Below are positions 59,851-64,000 of a stretch of DNA of 64,000 bases, one piece after another. Positions within the stretch are counted from its first letter, which is position 1, and every line of letters begins with the position of its first letter. Source of the stretch: JBJXFE01 sp046153875 (GTDB taxonomy: Bacteria; Planctomycetota; Phycisphaerae; Phycisphaerales; UBA1924); the NCBI GenBank assembly GCA_046153875.1, contig JBJXFE010000056.1, forward strand, positions 9,086 to 73,085, written 5' to 3'. A program made the position numbers and the translations under genes. Under the pieces are notes generated by a model. It worked only from the letters and a program-made list of their open reading frames with translations, was not told where the DNA came from and did no database searches.

Positions 59851-60699
59851 TTACGGGCAGCCCAGGACGTACTTGCCCTGGAAGCAGCCGAAGTCGGCGA
59901 CGGTCAGCGTGCCGCTGGCGTTGCAGTCGGCGTACATGTCGCCCAGGACGTACTTGCCCTGGAAGCAGCCGAAGTCGGCGACGGTGAGGGTGCCGCTCAG
60001 GTTGCAGTCCGCGTAGCAGTTGCCGCCCTTGGTGCCCAGGACGAGGAAGGGGATGTCCTGGATCGTGGCGGCAAGGCCGTTGTCGAGCAGGTCAACCCAG
60101 GCACCGTTGAACTGGCGGGCGTTGGAGCCGGGCTTCTGGTTCGCACCGAGGATCGTCACCGGGGGCATGAAGCCGGCCGGCCCGCCGTTGATCGAGATCC
60201 AGTACGTGCCCGCGGTCAGCGTCGTCGCCAGGCTGCACTGGATGCGCTGAACGCGCCGGATGCACTCCGTCGCCACCGTCGCCTCGAGGGGGCGATAGAT
60301 GGACGTGAAGGTCGTGGCGCTGGTGATCCGGTTGGTCACGGCGTCACCGGCGATGATGGCCGAACCCGGATCGCCCGGGCGCCCGTTCCAGATCTCGATC
60401 GTCGCCGTGGTATAGGACGGCACGGCTGAGTTGGTCAGGTACGCGAAGAACTCGAAGCCCGTCAGGTCCCACTCCTCGCCGGCGGGAACCACGAAATCGT
60501 CGGCCAGGCGCAGCGCCACGGTCCAGCCGAATCCGTACACGTTCAGCAGCTGCGACGTGTTCTGCAGCGCGCTCGCGTCAAGCCCCGTGCACGACCCGAG
60601 CGGGTGCGTGATCAGCGGGCCGTTGTCGTGCAGCACCTGAGCGTTGGCCGCAGACCCGGCGGCCACGACCGCGGCCGCAACAATCGCCATCCTTCTCAT
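59851..60699 (-). CDS. Secreted protein with dockerin module (282 residues)
   Basis: A paralogue of 58551-59540. The signal peptide is MRRMAIVAAAVVAAGSAANA, then a beta-sandwich-like domain with LADDFVVPAGEEWDLTGFEF, AGTYWISINGG and ECIRRVQRIQC (two Cys, possibly a disulfide). The last 57 residues are a Cys-type dockerin pair (59854-60018). Its second copy is nearly identical at DNA level to that of the neighbouring paralogue, GACATGTACGCCGACTGCAA onward. The ATG at 60699 has AAGGAG upstream. The promoter is TTGACT-N16-TACATT at 60828-60855. Confidence 0.86.
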   Translation of the reverse strand: MRRMAIVAAAVVAAGSAANAQVLHDNGPLITHPLGSCTGLDASALQNTSQLLNVYGFGWTVALRLADDFVVPAGEEWDLTGFEFFAYLTNSAVPSYTTATIEIWNGRPGDPGSAIIAGDAVTNRITSATTFTSIYRPLEATVATECIRRVQRIQCSLATTLTAGTYWISINGGPAGFMPPVTILGANQKPGSNARQFNGAWVDLLDNGLAATIQDIPFLVLGTKGGNCYADCNLSGTLTVADFGCFQGKYVLGDMYADCNASGTLTVADFGCFQGKYVLGCP

Positions 60700-60827
60700 T
60701 GTCCAACTCCTTGTGATCGAACCCCGAAACTGCGCGGACTCTCCCCCGGAACTACCACTCCACGCGGACGACGCGCGGATGAACTCGACTTCAATCCCCG
60801 GCGAGGAAAGAGAGCCCTCCACCAGCG

Positions 60828-60855
60828 AATGTACTGGAAACCGCCCGTCAGTCAA
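60828..60855 (-). promoter_or_regulatory. Promoter TTGACT-N16-TACATT
   Basis: -35 TTGACT (60855-60850) and -10 TACATT (60833-60828) on the minus strand, spacer 16. The 5' UTR to the ATG at 60699 would be about 120 nt and carries AAGGAG. The rest of the 320-nt gap 60700-61019 holds no gene that I can support; a GTCGGTTTTTTG tract at about 60935 reads as U-rich only on the plus strand, where no gene ends. Confidence 0.65.
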
Positions 60856-61019
60856 GCCGGGATTGACGTTTCCTCCGATTCCCCCAGAATCCCACGAGCG
60901 CTTCCGGGCGGGGGGCCCCCCCAAGTCCTCACTCCTGTCGGTTTTTTGTCCAACCATTGACCTAATCGGCGGCGTCCGAGTGGCCCGACGGCGCGTGACG
61001 GACCAGACCGGGCCGAGCC

Positions 61020-62585
61020 TCATGGGCAACCGACCACGAACTTCCCCTGGAAGCATCCGAAGTCGCCCACCGAAAGCTGCCCATCCCCGTTGCAGTCCGC
61101 GGCCTGGCTTCCCAGCACATACCGCCCCTGGAAGCAGCCGAAGTCGGCCACGCTCAGCACCCCGTCTTCGTTGCAATCCGGGAAGCACGCCGCGCCCAGC
61201 CAACCGCCAGGGTGGATGTTCTGGGCGTACACATCCGCCGGGCCGGACCGCTCGTCGCCCCAGACGAGCTTGGCCACGCCGCCGCCGACGCAGGCGTCCA
61301 GCCGCGACTTGCCGCTCACCACCGAGCAGACATCGCGCGGCGACACGGCCCACGTCGGGGCGCCGGTCGCCCCGCTCACCCGCGTCGCCATGACGCGCGA
61401 CGCGCCCGACTTCTCGAACCAGGCCACGAGCGCCCCGTCGCCCTGCACCACCGTCTTGACGAACGAGTTCTGGTTCGCGGTCAGGGGCAGGAGCTGCACG
61501 CCCGAATCACCCCACACCCGCACGCCGGTGAAGCTGATCTTCTGCCCCGACAGCCCCCACAGCGACTGCGCCTGGTTCGTGTCGGTCCAGAACACGTAGA
61601 GGTCTCCCGTCACCGAGTCGTACGCGAACCCGGGCGAGAGCCGCAGCGTCTGCTGGTTGTTCACGACGGCCAGCCCGTTCGGCCCGTACATCTGCACGCC
61701 GATCGGTGTGACGTGCTGGGCGTACACGTTCCTCGTGCCGCCGGTCTCGTACCACGCGAAGACGGCGCCGCCGACGCCGGTCGAGATCGGCGCGGGGAAG
61801 TAGCCGAACTGGAGCGCCGATCCGCTGAAGATGACCAGCGGCGTCAAACCCCACATCGGCTGCCCGTTCGCGTCGTACTTCTGCGCGTGAAGGTGCCGCT
61901 CCGGCCCTTTCACGAGCCCGACGATCACGCCGCCGAGCTCGCCGGGCACCACGTCCGTCACGGTGTACGTCCCCGCCGCAGGTGAGATAGTCACCCCTGC
62001 GCCCCACTGCGGCTGACCGTTCGCATCCAGCTTCTGAAGGACGCCATTGTTCCCCTGCGTCCACCCCACGACGGCGAGGCCGTCCGTCGTGCCGCAGACC
62101 TTCGGGCTCGCGATGAAATCCGTCGTGCTCGTCAGCACCACGCCGAGCGGCCCCCACAGCAACATGCCGGCCGCATCCACGCGGTTCACGCCGACCTGGA
62201 TGCCCGTCGCGCGGTCGTCGCGGTACGAGATCAGCGCCGGCCCCGACCCGTCCACCGCCAGGCCGTAGTCCTGAGTCGAGCTGAACGAGCGGTCGGCGAT
62301 CAGCAGCCCGTTGTGGGCCCATTGCTCGACACCCGCGGCGTTGAGCCGCTGGAGCCGAACGTCGTAGCCCCCCGTGGCGTTGTCGAACCACGAGACGTAG
62401 ACGCCGCCGTCGGTCCTGGGCCGCACCTTCGGCTGCACCTGCTCGCCCGGCAGGTTCGCCAGCGGCAGGTTGACGCCGGGATTGGTGGACCATTGCGCGA
62501 GCGCGGGCGCGGCGGCCGACAGCATGGCCGCGACCGCGGACACAAACCCAACAGCAACAACACCGCCGTGGCGCGTGGAGTTCAT
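61020..62585 (-). CDS. Secreted repeat protein with dockerin module (521 residues)
   Basis: The signal peptide (about residues 1-30, AAPALAQ) is followed by about seven repeats of 55-60 residues with LDANGQPQWG, YDANGQPMWG, RLNAAGVEQWA and RVDAAGMLLWG cores, each followed by VxWxD-type strands (VSWFDNA, VFWTDTNQ, LVWGDERSG). This is a propeller-like planctomycete surface protein family that I cannot name. The C-terminus is a dockerin pair (61023-61185) of the Cys type, ending VVGCP. The ATG at 62585 has only weak Shine-Dalgarno support (CGGGG). It is the promoter-distal gene of the minus-strand dockerin group. Confidence 0.83.
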   Translation of the reverse strand: MNSTRHGGVVAVGFVSAVAAMLSAAAPALAQWSTNPGVNLPLANLPGEQVQPKVRPRTDGGVYVSWFDNATGGYDVRLQRLNAAGVEQWAHNGLLIADRSFSSTQDYGLAVDGSGPALISYRDDRATGIQVGVNRVDAAGMLLWGPLGVVLTSTTDFIASPKVCGTTDGLAVVGWTQGNNGVLQKLDANGQPQWGAGVTISPAAGTYTVTDVVPGELGGVIVGLVKGPERHLHAQKYDANGQPMWGLTPLVIFSGSALQFGYFPAPISTGVGGAVFAWYETGGTRNVYAQHVTPIGVQMYGPNGLAVVNNQQTLRLSPGFAYDSVTGDLYVFWTDTNQAQSLWGLSGQKISFTGVRVWGDSGVQLLPLTANQNSFVKTVVQGDGALVAWFEKSGASRVMATRVSGATGAPTWAVSPRDVCSVVSGKSRLDACVGGGVAKLVWGDERSGPADVYAQNIHPGGWLGAACFPDCNEDGVLSVADFGCFQGRYVLGSQAADCNGDGQLSVGDFGCFQGKFVVGCP

Positions 62586-62647
62586 CCCCGATCTTGCAGC
62601 GCCCGCCGAGGAAAGCAAGCCCGGGCCGAAGGCCTGATCGTCAATGG

Positions 62648-62676
62648 CCGGAGGTTGAGCGAAGCGAAACTTCCGG
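62648..62676. repeat. Stem-loop CCGGAGGTT ... AACTTCCGG
   Basis: A nine-base arm pairs with its complement with one G-U, plus GC/GC at the loop GAA. It lies in the 166-nt divergent gap between 62585 and 62752, so it could be a REP-like element or an operator. GAGCGAAGCGAAACTTCCGG-type words look like a dispersed repeat. Confidence 0.45.
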
Positions 62677-62751
62677 TACGGCCGACTCGCTCCCCCGACA
62701 CGCGCACCGCCGCGACCCCAACGGGGTCGGCCGCCTCTATCCTCACCGCGC

Positions 62752-63756
62752 ATGCGCGTCGTCAGCCTCGTGCCCTCCGCGACCGAGATCCTCTGCCTCA
62801 TCGGCGGGCGCGACATGCTGGTGGGCCGCAGCCACGAGTGCGACTTCCCGGGCGACCTCGTCGGCGGCGGCGCGGGGGGGAATGCGGACGCGGCACGCGC
62901 ACCCGTCCCGGCGCTCACCGGCCAGACCACGCCGCCGGGACGCGACCCGGCCGCGATCGACTCGCACGTCCGCGAGTCCGTGGCCGCCGGGCTCCCGCTC
63001 TACACGCTCGACGCCGACGCGCTCGCCGCCCTGCGCCCCGACGTGATCCTGACGCAGGACCTCTGCCGCGTCTGCTCGATCGATGCCGCGAGTGTGCGCG
63101 CGATCGCGGGCGCGCTGCCGATCCCGCCGCGCATCATCAGCCTCGATCCGCAGACCGTCGAGGGCGTATTCGACGACATCCTCCGCGTGGGCGAGGCCGT
63201 GGACCTGGCGGATCGCGCCCGTGCCGCGGTCGTCGCGCTCCGCGGGCGGATGCACCGCGCGATGGACCACGTCAACCCGTTCACGGACGGCCCGAGCGTC
63301 GCGTTCCTCGAGTGGACCGACCCGATGTTCATCGGCGGGCACTGGACGCCGCAGCTCATCGAGCGAGCGGGCGGACGCAGCCCGCTGAACCCGACCGTCG
63401 CCGCCGAGGACGCGGGCGCGGCACGCGGCCCCATGCAGGCCTCGCGGCGCGCAGGCCCCTCGGTCCGCGTCACTCCCGAGGCGCTGGTGGCGTCGCGCCC
63501 CGAGTTCCTCGTCATCTGCCCGTGCGGGATCGTGCTGGCGGATGTCCGCCCGCTCGCGGAGTCGCTTGCCCGCCAACCCTGGTTCCGCGACCTCCCCGCC
63601 GCTCGCCCCCCCACCGGCCGCATCGCGCTCGTGGACGGCTCGCAGATGTTCAACCGCCCCGGCCCGCGCCTGATCGACGCGCTCGAGTGGCTCACCGGCT
63701 GGCTGAACGATCGGCCGGACCTGATCCCGCACGGGTTTCCGTGGGAGCGGCTTTGA
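62752..63756 (+). CDS. Cobalamin-binding periplasmic-binding-fold protein (BtuF-like), no signal peptide
   Basis: This 334-residue protein starts MRVVSLVPSATEILCLIGG with the diagnostic SLVPSATE and GRSHECDFP of BtuF-like cobalamin-binding proteins. The second half has SLDPQTVEGVFDDIL, FLEWTDPMFIGGHWTPQLIE and RPEFLVICPCGI. BtuF captures vitamin B12 outside the cell for BtuCD. This copy has no signal peptide, and no btuC or btuD is nearby, so it may be cytoplasmic or use another export route, as in many lone homologues. TATCCT lies 8 nt before the ATG (leaderless type). Confidence 0.87.
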   Translation: MRVVSLVPSATEILCLIGGRDMLVGRSHECDFPGDLVGGGAGGNADAARAPVPALTGQTTPPGRDPAAIDSHVRESVAAGLPLYTLDADALAALRPDVILTQDLCRVCSIDAASVRAIAGALPIPPRIISLDPQTVEGVFDDILRVGEAVDLADRARAAVVALRGRMHRAMDHVNPFTDGPSVAFLEWTDPMFIGGHWTPQLIERAGGRSPLNPTVAAEDAGAARGPMQASRRAGPSVRVTPEALVASRPEFLVICPCGIVLADVRPLAESLARQPWFRDLPAARPPTGRIALVDGSQMFNRPGPRLIDALEWLTGWLNDRPDLIPHGFPWERL

Positions 63757-63763
63757 GGCCCGG

Positions 63764-63794
63764 CCACGGATGGCACGGATCGGCACGGATCAGG
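63764..63794 (+). repeat. Microrepeat family F (CACGGATCGGCACGGATC)
   Basis: Tandem CCACGGATGGCACGGATCGG and CACGGATCAGG, three copies of (G)GCACGGAT, begin 8 nt after the stop at 63756. Same style as families A-E. Confidence 0.7.
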
Positions 63795-63806
63795 CGGAAC
63801 GGTGTG

Positions 63807-63836
63807 CCACCGATCGCCGCTCGGGACGATCGGTGG
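63807..63836. repeat. Perfect 10-bp inverted repeat
   Basis: CCACCGATCG (63807-63816) and CGATCGGTGG (63827-63836) with a 10-nt loop, in the gap between the converging 62752 gene and the minus-strand ORF at the right edge. It may act as a terminator-like hairpin, but no U tract follows on either strand. Confidence 0.5.
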
Positions 63837-63903
63837 ATGAGGTTACAGACTCCACGTGATTCGGCACCTATCGCGGAGGACCGGGATCGTGGCAGGGTCT
63901 CCC

Positions 63904-64000
63904 CTACCGCTTCCCCCCGTCCTTGCGGTCCTGCCGGAAGCTGCTCTTGTGCTTATCGCGCGACTTGCTCTTGCGGCTGCGGCGTGAGGAGCCCGTCATC
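63904..64000 (-). CDS. C-terminal part or full length of a Lys/Arg-rich small protein
   Basis: The frame is open from the right edge to TAG at 63904. An ATG at 63999 would give a complete 31-residue peptide, MTGSSRRSRKSKSRDKHKSS then FRQDRKDGGKR; an upstream start beyond the window is equally possible. Nearly half of the residues are Lys or Arg, as in small nucleic-acid-binding or ribosome-associated proteins. It has no other motif. Confidence 0.35.
   Translation of the reverse strand, partial: MTGSSRRSRKSKSRDKHKSSFRQDRKDGGKR

Noticed and set aside
60930..60960. GTCGGTTTTTTG as a terminator
   Set aside because: The U tract would be on the plus strand where no gene ends, and no adjacent GC hairpin is evident.

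Overview
The window looks like chromosomal DNA of a very GC-rich planctomycete, most likely of the Phycisphaerales. Three things point there: eight secreted proteins end in the same two-repeat EF-hand/dockerin-like module (core VADFGCFQ, often ending VLGCP), known from that group as the GC-type dockerin; several proteins carry planctomycete-style prepilin leaders, some with an H-X9-DG type C-terminus; and housekeeping genes are scattered singly rather than in classical operons. No tRNA, rRNA, CRISPR array, IS element or phage gene was seen. Assignment to the group rests on recognising protein families, not on a search.

Layout. 1-6.9 kb: two prepilin-like genes and two dockerin proteins, one with a PstS-like phosphate-binding domain. 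6.97-7.22 kb: a gene-free stretch packed with hairpins that ends in a terminator/antiterminator-like pair, before arsC. 7.8-10.7 kb: a strong promoter, a Met-rich 32-codon leader ORF, a cystathionine synthase/lyase gene and homoserine dehydrogenase. 10.8-18.1 kb: a dockerin metalloprotease, a UbiA-type prenyltransferase, a putative lipoprotein, an orphan FlgM-like protein, and the run ispE - ROK kinase - M28 peptidase. 18.4-28.4 kb: a type II secretion / type IV pilus-like operon on the minus strand (PilZ, GspE, F, G, H, I, J, L, M, C-like) facing a PilX-like protein with a WNG-repeat ectodomain. 28.6-40.1 kb: a GbsR-like regulator, rlmN, a 900-residue hydrolase-DedA-ATP-grasp fusion, an HDOD protein, pdxH, dnaB, hisS and terC. 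40.2-46.1 kb: a DUF58 - BatA - VWA operon without its usual MoxR. 46.2-56.4 kb: a methyltransferase, a beta-propeller dockerin protein, lepB, nuoG, a TetR regulator and cysteine desulfurase. 56.5-62.6 kb: four minus-strand dockerin proteins, one a pentaheme cytochrome, three of them followed by clear intrinsic terminators. 62.7-64 kb: a cobalamin-binding-type protein and the end of a small basic ORF.

How the parts fit. The secretion operon, signal peptidase I and the dockerin proteins suggest that much of this DNA serves export and surface display, with a common C-terminal tag on enzymes, a ligand-binding protein and an electron carrier. Two expression styles are visible. Most secreted or pilin-like genes have Shine-Dalgarno sequences. 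Many cytoplasmic genes instead have a TANNNT box 6-9 nt before the start codon, as expected for leaderless mRNAs.

The most unusual genome-level signal is a set of short, word-like direct repeats. They occur between genes and also in frame inside five proteins (homoserine dehydrogenase, HisS, NuoG, cysteine desulfurase and a hypothetical protein). Other strong leads are the Met-rich leader ORF before the methionine genes, the structured RNA region before arsC, the three-part fusion protein and a mosaic hisS.
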